Shown: positions 33,914 to 45,434 of the stretch, one piece after another
How positions within the stretch are numbered: position 1 is the stretch's first letter
Layout: the number at the start of each line of letters is the position of its first letter
Source of the DNA: Dipteronia dyeriana
Lineage: Eukaryota; Streptophyta; Magnoliopsida; Sapindales; Sapindaceae
Direction of reading: 5' to 3'
Length of the DNA: 64,000 bases
Assembly: GCA_032871835.1 (NCBI GenBank)
Contig: CM065297.1
Location: 94,633,052 to 94,697,051, forward strand
The notes under the pieces: model-generated
What the model was told of the DNA's origin: nothing
Databases searched by the model: none
The model's input: only the letters and a program-made list of their open reading frames with translations
Position numbers and translations under genes: made by a program

Positions 33914-34311
33914 TGATGGGTGATGAGAATTTGAAAGTAAACGAAAGACAAGGGGAAATCGGCAGAGGGTAGTAAGAAAGAAGGAATTTGAAAATTTGAA
34001 AATTTGAAAATTTGAAAATTGAGAAATTGTGAAGGAAGTGATGGTAAAGCCGGGTTTAAATAGAAGTTAAGGGTGATGATGTCGGTGATATCCTCGGGAA
34101 GATCACCTAGGGTCACGGAGAGAGCCGTTTCGCAGCCGTTTCTTTCCTCGAAAAGAACGCTAGTTCAAATTCAATATTGGGTAATTAATGAGAAGATTTA
34201 GCTCTCATTAATTATTTTTATAACCGGAAAATTTCTCAATCAAACAAGGAATATGACTCCAACCCTAACTCTACCTCCGGTTTTCAAGTCAATTGGACTT
34301 TTGTTAATAGT

Positions 34312-35539
34312 AAAATTTGGCCAAGGGTCAAAAAGAAATTTTCTACTTACCCGCCATAAGTCAAAGCCCATAATCGACGTTCATGATGCCCGGATAGACC
34401 ATAAAGCTACATCGCAGGAATAGAGAAGGTCGGACCGGCTTCAAAAATATCAGAAAACAAGCTAGGCGTGATCAGGATGATCCCCCACATGAACACTGGA
34501 ACCCGGGCTTCTCCAGGCCACCTATTGGGGAACCTCGGTTCCTAAGGTTGAGCTCATCAACCACTTCGTAAAAGCCAAGGGGGGGTCTCCAAGCTCAAGA
34601 GACATTCGAGAGAAACATGACAAGCAAAGTAGGCTTCCTCCGAGTTAAGGCTTTCGGAGGACAAGCTTAACAGTAGTCTTAGACAGAAGCTCGTCAACCT
34701 CTCCAAAAGCCCGTTGTCCCTACTGGGCATGAAAAAGGAAGCACGTCTAAATTTAAACTACCTCGGCCACCTCCTTGGAATGTCTACAAGGACTCCTCAA
34801 GCTCCCAATGATCAGGGAAAATCCATCCCGAGCTTCTAAGAATAGAGTCGAAGCATGGATCTACCTCGCTCTATGAGACGACAGGTAGCTAGCTCGGTGA
34901 CCTCCATGAAAAGCCATACCGCGATAACGTACAAGATCATATCTTTAATTCCGTTTATGTGTGAGTCAAGAGTTTGATTCCTAAAAGGAAACAAACTCAT
35001 TTTCGTTAACAATATCATCATTTTTGTTATTTACTCGAGGCCAACGACTTTTAAGCTAAGGATCCCGCCCAATAAGGAGGGAACAAATTCATAGGATCAT
35101 GGCGGGATATCTGTGAATTCAAGCCTACTTGGACCAGATATAAATAGGGCCAAGCATGACATACAAAAGATATACAAGAAAGGAAAAGTAGAGGTAGACA
35201 AAAAACATAGGAAGACCGACAGATAGAAAAAAAGAAAAGAATAGGGAAGGCCTAAATTATATGTTCAGAACACGGCCACCTCCGTTTCCACTATTCGACA
35301 AGCACGAAGTTACCACCTTCCTAGATCCTAGAGAGACAATGCATATGAGAGAGTAATATGTATATCAAAGCAAGTAATCAATAATAAAGCTCCCATTTGT
35401 ATCCTTGCAATCCAGCCTCTCGTTTACCTCTAAAAACAGGTCAGGTATGAACTGTACCGACCCCGGCCACCATTTCCGTGGTAGTGGTCTCGAGGGTGTT
35501 AGTAGGAATTTCTAATCTTGAGCAAATTTCCCGTTAACA
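34312..35539 (+). repeat. 3' LTR of E (1228 bp)
   Basis: TGTTAATAG...CCGTTAACA, paired with 24651-25885. The preceding 'AATTGGACTTT' is a weak, mutated version of the purine tract seen before the LTR start in C (AGAGGGGATTTC at 38556-38567). TATA box TATAAATAGGG at about 35139-35149. Confidence 0.9.
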
Positions 35540-35699
35540 GAAAGAATTGATAAAACTGGTCATTAGTAAAGCAAGGTGCCCACCCCCTATTCCGAGCAAT
35601 TACGACAGGTCATGAGTAGATTGTATCAAGCTCTGATGTCCTCTTGGTTCCCTCCCGCTACTCCCTCTCCTTGCTGATTTCTATCTGATTCCCCTCCAT

Positions 35700-38189
35700 A
35701 TAGTAGTTGCTTCTATTGGATGGCCACTTCTACCACTCCTTCCTCCAGAGGCTCATCAATTGCTTTTTGCCAGGCTTGGTCCTTCTTCAAGACCTCATCA
35801 ACCATAGCCAGAACCTCAGAGGGGAATGGTCGCATCTAGAAGGGTAACCATTGCCTCTGTTCCGCTCTGTTCAACCTTCGACTTTGCTATGGAATGCTCT
35901 TCAAAGTGGTCTTCAGCTCCCTTCCAGGCTTCTGGTTGACCCTTCTCGGGCTGCACAGGTTGAACTCCTCTTGAAGATTCCCCGGGACCTAAGACTGTGA
36001 GGATTGGAGGAGAAATAGGGAGATCTGCCAAAATAGGTTGTTTCTCGGTTTCAACCACATTTGAAGGTTTCGCTATATCACCAACAGAATGAGACATCTT
36101 TGTGACCTTGGTAATAATCTCCTTTATATCCCAGTTGGCAATAACTAACAGATTAAAGGGAAGTTAAAGGGCTTCAACGACCTAGAAGGAGGTAAAAAAA
36201 TATCCATCGCTGAAGGAGGCATCCACCTCGGCTTGCAACTTGGAACATCTTAGCCTCAGCTTTCCTAAAATCCTTCTGCTTTGTCCGGCGTTCAGATTGA
36301 AGGGTTTCTTGATCGAAGGACCGATTCAGCCTCTCATAGTAGCATTGAAGCTCTACCAGCTCTGTCTCCATTCCTTTATAGCTGGATGTTATCTCCTGCA
36401 CTAGAGCTTAAGCTCATACAAGTAATCCCATGGACTTCTCAGCTTTTGCCGCATGATTGCAAAGAGAGGCCACTTGATGACCCATGGCCACATTGAAGTT
36501 GAAAGCCTACAGATTGAAAAAGTTTAAGTTAGAAAATGATTAAGCTAGACGTCACAAGAAAAGAGGAAAGATGATGGTTACCTCGACCAAAAAGGTGAAC
36601 CCCTTGGTGATCAGAATATCTACGGGCATTGAAGCCATTAGGAAAAGGCTACCACCTGGACAGGATGCAACAAAATGCCCCAAGACCTCGTCATGCATAG
36701 CATAACTCGTTTGATGTTGAGGAAGAATGAAAAGAACCTCCTCAACACCAGCCCTGAAGTTCTCTGAAGCTCGAGTAGTCGAGGACATGGATGAAGGGGT
36801 AAAAGCATCAAGTAAATTAACTGTGGGGCGACAGAAGTAGCAGCAGCAATAGATGGAGCAACTAAAGAAGGAACAAGGCCAGTTGCAACATTGGTAGAAG
36901 GAACAGAGGTCCCCTTACCTAGTGCCCTAGTAGCCTGCAATGCAAGGAGCACCATCTTAGACCTATGTTGGGAAGGGGATGGAACGAGAGCATATGAAGC
37001 CACGGCTGGGACAATTGGTCCCCCTTTCTCTAAGACAACCGATAAAATCATCCAGGATGGTCTGATAGAAGAAGGAGGGTGTGAGCTTGCTGGGTTTCGT
37101 GGGAAACTGTAGCAATAACAAAATCTGTTAAAAAAAAGAAGGGATGTCAAAACCAAGCTAGGTAATGAAAGGAAGCAAGTTGGTTTGGTCTGATTTTACT
37201 TATGAGAAGTGGCAACAGAGATACGTAGGTACAGATTCACCCAGTGGGGGTCAAAACAATCAACTGTAGGAAACCTCAGGTTCAAATAGTTTCGGGAGAC
37301 GATGGCCCTCAAGATAGCCTCAAATTCAGCGGGCAGAGAATCTCTATCCCACGAAGGCTTGTCATTGAAAGCGATCAGGACCTCGAACTCGTGCCCACCG
37401 ATGAAGATCGAGCTTCCCCAATTACCCTCACCAGATTCCATTGCTTATTCCAGACGTGGTCCTTTTTGGAAGCGTCGGGAATAATAAAGTTGAGTTTGTT
37501 CTTGGCTTTCTTGTAGAACTGACCTTTGGGGCCGCCTGATAGGCTGCCAATCTATAAGAGGTAGGCCAGCTCCTCCACTCCGGAATCCCTGATAACCTTA
37601 CTTAGCTTGCATTGTTCCCTTCATAACTTGAGAAAGCTGATTAGATGTCTCTAGAAGCCAGGCGTCAACTAGAGAGAAGCTAGTTTAAGGCATTGAGAGC
37701 TCTTTGGAGGGTGGGGTGAAGGAGAAGCTTGACCCCGTTCTTGAGAGCTGCGAAGTGAATTGGAAGAACGCATTTGAGAGGGTGAAAACGTCATAATTCC
37801 AGGGCAATGGGGATGGAAACATTCTCAAGGATGCCATACTTGGCCTTCAGCTGATCAATCGACTTCAGGTCAGTGGTAGAATCCGGGATGACCCTGAAGT
37901 TATAGAAAGGAAGTCTCTCCGAAAAGGGACCAGCGACCGTAACTTGATCCCTTCTAACCACAATTCTCTGGTTACCTATCTGATCATTGTCGACCAAGTT
38001 CAGAGGTTTATCAGGTTTATTAGAGAACCAGGTCCTTATAGCCACGTTCCTATTCGACCGACGATGTGGCGGGTTAGAAGAAGAGTCATCACTGTCAAAG
38101 TTCTTTCGCCTTCGTTTTCCATACGGCAGACTAGTGGCCTCCTCGCCATCTACTATTAAGTCAACAGAATCACGGATGGCTTTTGACAT
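35700..38189 (-). pseudogene. Antisense accessory gene of C (PF04195-like)
   Basis: From 38189 (MSKAIRDSVDLIVDG) leftward: 'FYNFRVIPDSTTDLKSI', then frameshifted 'LPIHFAALKNGVKL', and 'GFRHL..' with a TAG at the same codon as in E. 37441-37196 encodes 'GSSIFIGGHEFEVLIAF' and 'DRDSLPAEFEAILRAI', ending at a donor site. Further exons follow at about 36790-36590, 36401-36174 (coiled coil) and 36097-35816 (acidic). The layout is identical to E's gene. It is moderately diverged from E, so C is a separate, probably older copy. Confidence 0.75.
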
Positions 38190-38567
38190 AGTGGAGAAAG
38201 GTTTCAAGTTAGATGAAAAAAAATATGGAGGCATTGCTCGAGAAGGTTGTAAGAGAAATATTTTTTCTTTGAAAGTTTAAAATTTGAAAAGAAGAAAGCA
38301 TGAGGAAGACAAAGAAACAACCGGGTTTAAAAAGAGATGAATGAAGCAGTGAAGTCGGTGATGTGAAAGCAAAATATTCGATTAAGATTGCTTCGAATCT
38401 CGATCGCTGGTGTAACGCAGCCGGATTATTTTAAGAAACGCACCGGTCTCTGCTCGTCACGTCTCTCATGCCTAGTAACAACAAAGGAGCGAAAATTTGC
38501 CAAATAAAATGGGAATTTTGACTCCAACCTCAACTCAATCATCGTTGTTCAAGTTAGAGGGGATTTC

Positions 38568-38630
38568 TGTTAATAGCCAAATTTGACTAGGGACCAAAGG
38601 AAAATTTTTCCACTCTCCTAGCCAAAGTAT
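38568..38630 (+). repeat. Truncated LTR of C
   Basis: TGTTAATAGCCAAATTTGAC... matches the first ~60 bp of the D and E LTRs, then stops and unrelated AT-rich sequence follows. Confidence 0.75.
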
Positions 38631-39904
38631 TTTCAAATGAAAGTATATGAAAGTCTTTTAAATGGTCTACAAAAGCATTTCATAAGTCTTCAAAGTCTAT
38701 AAAGTCCATAAAATCTACAAAATTTATCCACTTAAAAAAAATCTTTAAATGACTTTCGAAATCCTAATCTAAAATTTTGAAACGTCTCAAGATATGGGTA
38801 TGAGGAGACATGGGCGGATGGTGTCTTAGGCAACTTAAGCAGTTGCCTAAGGCCCCAACAAAAAATTAAGGCCAAAACAATTTCACAAATAAAAAAAATA
38901 TTAAATACTAATTAAACACTCAGCCCAGCATGCAAATTTATAGCTAATTCTTGGCACGAACAAATAATCATCGTGTCATGATACTTGTTTAAAATCACAA
39001 TATTCTCCTTCGGTACTTTCTCTTAACTGTCCAAGTCAACCACTCCCCTCAAACATGGAACATAATCCGAAGCACAAAACACATAAATATAAGCAAGAAC
39101 TATGAGGAGTGCATTGACATGCTCTTTTTCCTCCAAACTTGGCCCTTCATCCTCCATTCCCTCCCCAAAAAATATCTTTTTAAGCACCATTTTCCTTATC
39201 GCATTCCCACAATATTGTGACCTTTCTCACCTTCACCAACCCACCACTCTTTGAATTATTTATGAATTGTTGTCCATATAACAAAGTAACACAAGTAACA
39301 CATTTAGTTAGAAATGTAAGCTTAGATACCTAGTAGGTGATATGTAATGTGTAATAGAGCCAACCATCGTATATCAATGTAAAAATACCTTGGAATGATC
39401 TTTAGCTATTTAACATCCCTTTCCCCTTCATTTCTTAACCCATATCACCAAAGGCCCCATTACAACCTTAAGGATGACCTAATTGATCTTTAGGGAATTT
39501 TGACTTGGGAAGAAAGGTGAATTTGGTGCTCTATCAAGGTTCTTAATCTTTGATTTTGTTCTTGATGTCTATTTGCATGCATTCAAGCGTCTTTTTAATA
39601 TTTTATCATATGAGATGTATAATTTGATAAATCTTGTGCATAAACTCAAACCGCATATGTTTGATAAGTGAGCCTAGGTTCTGAGTGAAAATATGAGAGA
39701 TATCCTGTGAGATGTAGAGTCGAAGCGAATTACATAAAAGATTTTCAAGTTTGTTGTTTTTGAAGCTGAGGCATTTTGAGTTGTGGCTTTCATTTTTCTA
39801 AAGATGAAATTTTTTGAGTGACATAATTTTAACCTATACTTAGTGGTATTATCATGCATATTTTTCTAATTGGCACATACATCATTGCATTCCATCTCTA
39901 GTTC
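38631..39904. other. Intergenic DNA, probably old TE relics; target of F1
   Basis: 38631-38770 resembles the MITE-like repeat at 22628-22940 in inverse orientation. 38820-38900 has 'GCAGTTGCCTAAGGCCCC', a phrase seen in old hAT-type elements. 39400-39904 reads like a gypsy internal/LTR region continuing at 50594. None of these calls is firm, and no intact gene is visible. Confidence 0.35.
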
Positions 39905-42503
39905 TGAAAATACAATCACAGTTAAATGCTCAAGGCTAACCTAGAGGGAGGGGGAGTGAATAGGTTAGACACCTTTTTCGACTCCCTTAGAAACAAACAA
40001 AAGTTTGTCCCTCTAGATTGCTTGTATCACAATATATATATTAATTAAAGACAATTAATCAATATATAAGCACAAGTAAAGTGTGATACAAACAAATAAT
40101 TGTAAAACATACACAATCTACATTATAGAAAGGAAGTCAACATACATAAAAAGTTCTATCCACAATGCAAATATTAAAGAGATAGGGATAGAGAAAAGTT
40201 GACACAAGATATAACGTGGTAAACCTCAGAAGAAGAAACATCCATGGGCTAGCAGCCACTGGCAAACAAAATCCATTAGTAGATAAGACAAGTACAATCT
40301 CTCAAGTGACCTCTTCATCTATAAACTACCCTCCTATCCTACTCTAGAAGTTGGCGCCATATGAACAACAATCTGAGGCTTCACACCTCTTGTCAAGACT
40401 TCCTTGCTCACCTTATCCGGATCCTCACAACCCAATGCAAGACTTCTTGCTCAACTAAGTCCTCACGACTCTAGTCAAGACTTCCTTGCTCACCTATACG
40501 AGATCTCCCAACTCTAGGCAAGACTTCTTGCTAGACTATCCAAGGCTTCACACCTCTAGCCAAGACTTCCTTGCTCGACAATCCAAGGCTTCACACCTCT
40601 TGCCAAGACTTTTTTCTCAACACCATAGGTCTCACACCAATTGTCAAGACTTCCTTCTCACAAGGCATGTAGGTGATCGTGAATGCAAAACGCAAACAAG
40701 CACACAACATAGAATGCTATGATCAACACATCCTATGGAAAATACTAGACATGAGCATGAATGCACAAATCACATATAGTCTAGTTTATCATGCATGTGT
40801 AATCAATCTAGATTATGTAAGATATGTTCAATATTAATCACAACCTAGATACATGCATAGATCTAAACTTGAATCACAAGATATGTTCAATAAATCACAA
40901 GATCAAGTTTAAATCACACAAACCAAAAATATGCTAAAATCATATGACAAAGTCAATTAGATTTAAGATAAAGTTCTAGAGCATATTCCTAATCATAGAT
41001 TCATCAAAACACAAGAATAGCTCAAAAGAACATAAGCACATGTATTATGTGAGAATTTCGGTCAAGAGAGCCTAATACATGTGAGGAACTATTTTTCTCT
41101 AAATCAATCAATCAAAGATTATCAAATAGTCCTAGAATCAAAGCTAGCACAATACAATCTCAAACATGTGATAACATAGGCAAAATCAAAACCTAACTCA
41201 ACATGTATGATTTCAATTGAAACTCAATCTAGCTTTGAAAGTGTTCAAAACACAAATCAAAACACTCACAATATACAAATATATGTAGAAGAAGAAAACC
41301 CAAGGCAATTGACCAAGTTTTAAAAGAAAACTTTGAGAGAAAATCAATACCTTATTTGATTTAGGTGCAGTCCCGTTTATGTATGATTAGACACCAACAA
41401 CAGCAGAAAAATTAACTCAAACCTTCAGGGAAAAGATGGAGGATGAACATACGAACACTCTCAACTTTGAATCACTCAAATCGGAGTTCAAATGAAGAAG
41501 TTATGGTGTTTGGAAGTTGAGAAAATTTAGAGAAAAAATTTCTGCACATTTGATTTGAATTTCTTCTTAGAATGAAATGTGAGAGGGAAAAAGTTTATAA
41601 AGGAGTGGGAAACTTGGACCTGTGAAATGACCAAGAGGGGCAAGATGAAGCCAAGCAAGCTTGGTGCCTGAGATGGCACGTGGGCATCTCGGGGCAGCAA
41701 GCCTTCTGCCCCAAGATGGCCACACGCCATCTCGGGAAAGAAGTGTATGCTTGCTTCTTTCTCTTTCGACCTTTCTTCGCGTTCTTCGACCGTTCTTCGG
41801 CCTCCGAAATCGGAATTTAAATCCGTTTATGAATTACAAACTTTAACTCTCATAGGGACATGGAAATATAAGATTCTCAACCCAGAAAATAATAATTCGA
41901 CTCGATATACGAAGACAAAGACAATGTATGAAACTTGAGTTGAAAATGTAGTTTCTTTTGACTTAGAACTTGAAATCAATAGTATGAGTAACCGAAATGA
42001 TCGGAACTCAATCAAGAATGATTTAAGACTAAATCCAAGTTCAATATCTATGTTATACAAACATATACACACAGAAACACAATTCACACAAGAATGCAAA
42101 CTAAATAAAGATAGTTTCCAATCATATTCCAAAACATGTTATTTCCAAACCAATGCATGAGCATTCATCTTAAAGCATGTGAATGTGTTATACATGGTGC
42201 ACAACGATACAGGGACACATATGAATGAATTGTATTTGTGTGCCTATAATGGTGCACAACGATGCAGAGACACAAATGTATGATATGTGTGTGTGTGCCT
42301 TAGCCTTGTAAGAGAAAGATAAGGTCTTAGTATACCTTTGTAGAACTATATTGCATCCTTTCTCTTGAAGACTTAGAACTTGCTTTGACTTGTTGTTTCT
42401 TCTTCCTTGAAGCTTGAATCATCATAAATCTAAACAACTAAATCATTACAAGTAAACATCATTTTGATATGGAATTAATGCCAACACAAACTAAAACCTA
42501 ACA
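39905..42503 (-). repeat. 3' LTR of F1
   Basis: Full length, TGTTAGG...TTTTCA on the minus strand. It includes the ~55-60 bp degenerate tandem units (40345-40665), the hairpin (41667-41736) and the TATA-like TTTATAAA (41594-41601). Confidence 0.9.
41667..41736 (-). promoter_or_regulatory. GC-rich hairpin in F-family LTR (copy 3)
   Basis: Same 70-bp block as 2624-2693, same spacing to the TATA-like box, and a G-box core (CACGTGG) in the left arm. Confidence 0.55.
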
Positions 42504-42518
42504 ATCTCCCCCCTTGGC
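42504..42518 (-). other. Polypurine tract of F1
   Basis: Minus strand GCCAAGGGGGGAGAT directly before the 3' LTR. Confidence 0.8.
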
Positions 42519-42974
42519 AAATTCCATGTCAAAACACCTATACATTTACTACAAATATAAAAATGAAGATAGGTCACAAAATCACCCCCTCACATTACAG
42601 TGAGTCAGATTCCTATAACTAATCTTCACCAACTCTTGAACTTCATCTTGATCTTCTCTTGAAGCAACCTACAAATCATCTCAAAGCACAATGCATATAC
42701 AAGTGAAAAAAAAACAACAAATGGCAACATCTAATATGGATAAGAATATACAATTAAGTCCACAAATACATGTATCTCCCCCTTAGTACATGCCAAATAC
42801 AGAAATTCTAACCAAATCTTAAGACTAATTATTACAAGCCATTGAAAGTTCAGAAGTTCACAAAAACAACATAAAAAGGAAACTAAGTAACTAGCAACAC
42901 TTAACAACTCTTTCTCCCCCTTTTTGACATGAAATGATGCCAAAAGGTAAGAAATATACCATGAGACTCAAATA
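42519..42974. other. F1 3' non-coding segment
   Basis: AT-rich, closely matching 3483-3932 in F2. No conserved frame. It contains CT-rich 'TCTCCCCC' phrases (purine-rich on the element's strand). Confidence 0.5.
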
Positions 42975-44036
42975 CTAGCTACTAGATCCATCAAAGAAAG
43001 ATGTGTGTGTAGTTGACCTAACATAATGCTTGAGAGGTGGTCTTGAACTTGATGCAATACATACCTCCGACACTTTTATTCTAGCATCTTGTTTTTCAAC
43101 TATAACACTAACCTCATCAACTTTCTTCTTCAAATGTAAAGCCCAATCCGGAAGAATGTTTATGCTAGTCACTTGACAATCAACTTGTGAACTACTAAAT
43201 AGTCCAAAAGTATCACATGTCTTACCCTTATCCTTATATGACATGTATGACACACGTTTATCACTATATTTTTCCAAGGGTTGTACCAACATATCATCTC
43301 CACTACTTTGAACACCACGAGCTAAACACAAAGAAGTTATAAACCCCGGTAATGCAAGCTTCTTATCTCCTCTAGTTGAGAAAGCCGCATTATCCAAATA
43401 AAACATAAGCAAATCCCCAAGGTTTATAGGTTGATTAGTCACCAAGGCATATACTATTTTGATCTTGTCTTTATTCAACTTGGTTGAATTCGAAGATCCT
43501 ATAACATTTGTGCAAATAAAAAGATGCCAAAATGCACTTGTCTTAGTTAACTCATGTTGACTAATATATGCTCTACCTTTCCACTCAAAAGAAGCATTGT
43601 CACATAGAGTTCTACCCATGATATTAAGATTCTCAATGATATCAACATCTTGAAAGCTTGAATCAATATCACTAGATAGCCCAAGAAACTTGTTAATGTT
43701 TATCGGGTTAACTCTAAACACAACACCCCTTATCTCCATCAAAGCATTCAATAAGGTGGCACTCTCTCTATATTCATGATAAAATTCTCTAACAATAGTG
43801 TCATTCACTATTCCTAGCATGCTCACCCAAGATTCCCAATTTCTATCCTTAATGCATTTAAGAACATAAGAATCTTTACATTTACCTAAGTCAATGCCTA
43901 TTTCTTGAAATATCTTTTTAGTTGCAATTATCCCTAAATCCTTTGACCTTGAAGCTTTGGATCCCTTTGAGGTAGACTTGGCTTTCACAATGGGATTCGA
44001 TTGATTTCCACTTCCGGTAACCTTAGTTCTTCCCAT
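42975..44036 (-). CDS. Putative plant transposon protein (PF20167-like), uninterrupted, carried by F1
   Basis: 353 codons from 44036 (MGRTKVTGSGNQSNP) to a stop at 42975. A basic N-terminus (about residues 1-45) is followed by a domain with 'VREFYHEYRES', 'EIRGVVFRVNPININKFLGL', 'KTSAFWHLFICTNV' and 'TNQPINLGDLLMFYL', resembling the domain Pfam names putative plant transposon protein. The C-terminus has a short heptad-like segment (LKKKVDEVSVIVEKQ). It is the longest open frame in the window outside pol fragments and has no stop or frameshift, although gag of the same element is broken. It lies between gag and the 3' LTR, in the sense orientation. Role unknown. Confidence 0.65.
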   Translation of the reverse strand: MGRTKVTGSGNQSNPIVKAKSTSKGSKASRSKDLGIIATKKIFQEIGIDLGKCKDSYVLKCIKDRNWESWVSMLGIVNDTIVREFYHEYRESATLLNALMEIRGVVFRVNPININKFLGLSSDIDSSFQDVDIIENLNIMGRTLCDNASFEWKGRAYISQHELTKTSAFWHLFICTNVIGSSNSTKLNKDKIKIVYALVTNQPINLGDLLMFYLDNAAFSTRGDKKLALPGFITSLCLARGVQSSGDDMLVQPLEKYSDKRVSYMSYKDKGKTCDTFGLFSSSQVDCQVTSINILPDWALHLKKKVDEVSVIVEKQDARIKVSEVCIASSSRPPLKHYVRSTTHTSFFDGSSS

Positions 44037-45434
44037 TTGTTCTTGTGAAATAAGATGCTATATACATACAACAAAAGTGAGTGAAAGACAAAACAAACAT
44101 ATCAGTCACAAATATATAAACACAATGACATATTAATTAAGAATGAATCATCATGCAAGACAAAGATAGTGAGTAATATCTTACAAGTATCATTAAGTCA
44201 AAATATGCCAACATGTAACAAAATGAAACATATGAACATATCATAAAAGAGAACAATGTCTAGCATACAATGCTCCCACTTGATAAATGCTATAACTAAA
44301 ATCAATGATAGCATAGAGTTCACAAAGATAATCACACAATCACACATTCAAGCAATTTGAAGAAATATCAACAAAATAAGCTTCATATGCTAAGAGAGAT
44401 ACACAAAGATTTTTCAAGTTCTCTCATAATTCTTCAACAATTGCTAAGATATCATCATACTCATAAACAAAGTGTGTGTATGAGAGATATGCTTCAAATA
44501 TATATCAAGAAATAGTTTGATAATCAACATGCAAACAATTTCTAACAACTATTCATCTTAAGTTTTTTCAATAAAAAGTCAAACCGATTATCATCTGGAA
44601 TTTTTGCTATTAAGAGAATAGATTTCAAAATATGAGCATGTGTGTGCATGTGGCTCGTCATTCCATTTCTGTTTTTCAACCTGAGCTCATTTTATTTTCA
44701 ACTAAACTTCTTTTTAAGCCTTTCTCATTTTGTTTTTAGGCTTTGAATCAAAGATTTTTTTTTATGATTTCATTTCAACACTTCTTTGATTTTTCTATTT
44801 TTTCTTATATAAACAAAATTCACTTCATGACGGCTTTCACTCATCGCAATGGTGTAGCTCTTTCCAACATTGGGTAGCTTTCATAACCAAGGTGTGTAGC
44901 CCTTTTCATGAAGGTGCTCGTTGAGTTCTATATAATTGCCGAAGCAAAATGGATACTAACCATAGGTCATTTTAAATGTACTTAAGCACAAAAACTTCAA
45001 GTTGTATCCAATGTTTACATATTAGTAAACTCAACCTACTAGCAAAACATATAAGAGAAGCAAGGTGCAATTTTAGAAAACCAAGATTTTATGGCTCATA
45101 AGCACATAATCTAAGAGTAATAAGTAGAGACTTATTCAAGATCATTACTTCTCTAATGAGTAGCTTTCAAAGAATATGAAGCTCATATTTTTAAAAGTAA
45201 TGCCACTCAATATACCATACACAAACAATCATCAAAGTTAAGATCAATGTGAACAATATCACTATTAGATCCTAAAATAGCAACTGTCAATGAGAACCAT
45301 ATGTATGCTATACAAAAATCTCTAATATGACATGCTATGAGATATATGAAAAAAATTGAGTCAAAAGATGAATATCTAAGAGAACATGCATTAGAGTATA
45401 GAGATACCTTTTTGCACATTATATTCACCAAATA
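44037..45434. other. F1 non-coding interior
   Basis: AT-rich, partly matched by F2 (44620-45434 with 4105-4929). No pol motif on either strand. Confidence 0.55.

Larger units (their letters stand above)
24651..35539 (+). mobile_element. E: Tat-type Ty3/gypsy element with both LTRs, antisense accessory gene
   Basis: LTRs at 24651-25885 and 34312-35539 bracket a degraded gag-pol on the plus strand (25960-30147), ~100-bp tandem repeats, about 600 bp of non-coding DNA and the accessory gene on the minus strand (33913-31300). The gag core, the integrase core and the integrase C-terminus are deleted. Flanks show no matching target duplication: 'attgt' on the left, 'gaaag' on the right, the latter already inside element C. 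Confidence 0.88.
35540..38630 (+). mobile_element. C: 3' part of a second Tat element (accessory gene and LTR start)
   Basis: Directly after E's 3' LTR, the sequence resumes inside an element of the same family, just beyond the accessory gene's 3' end. It runs through the accessory gene (minus), a purine tract (38556-38567) and the first ~60 bp of an LTR (38568-38630). There is no gag-pol and no full LTR. Confidence 0.8.

Noticed and set aside
24651..35539. E as an intact autonomous retrotransposon
   Set aside because: Gag core and most of integrase are deleted, protease and RNase H catalytic residues are lost, and there are several frameshifts.
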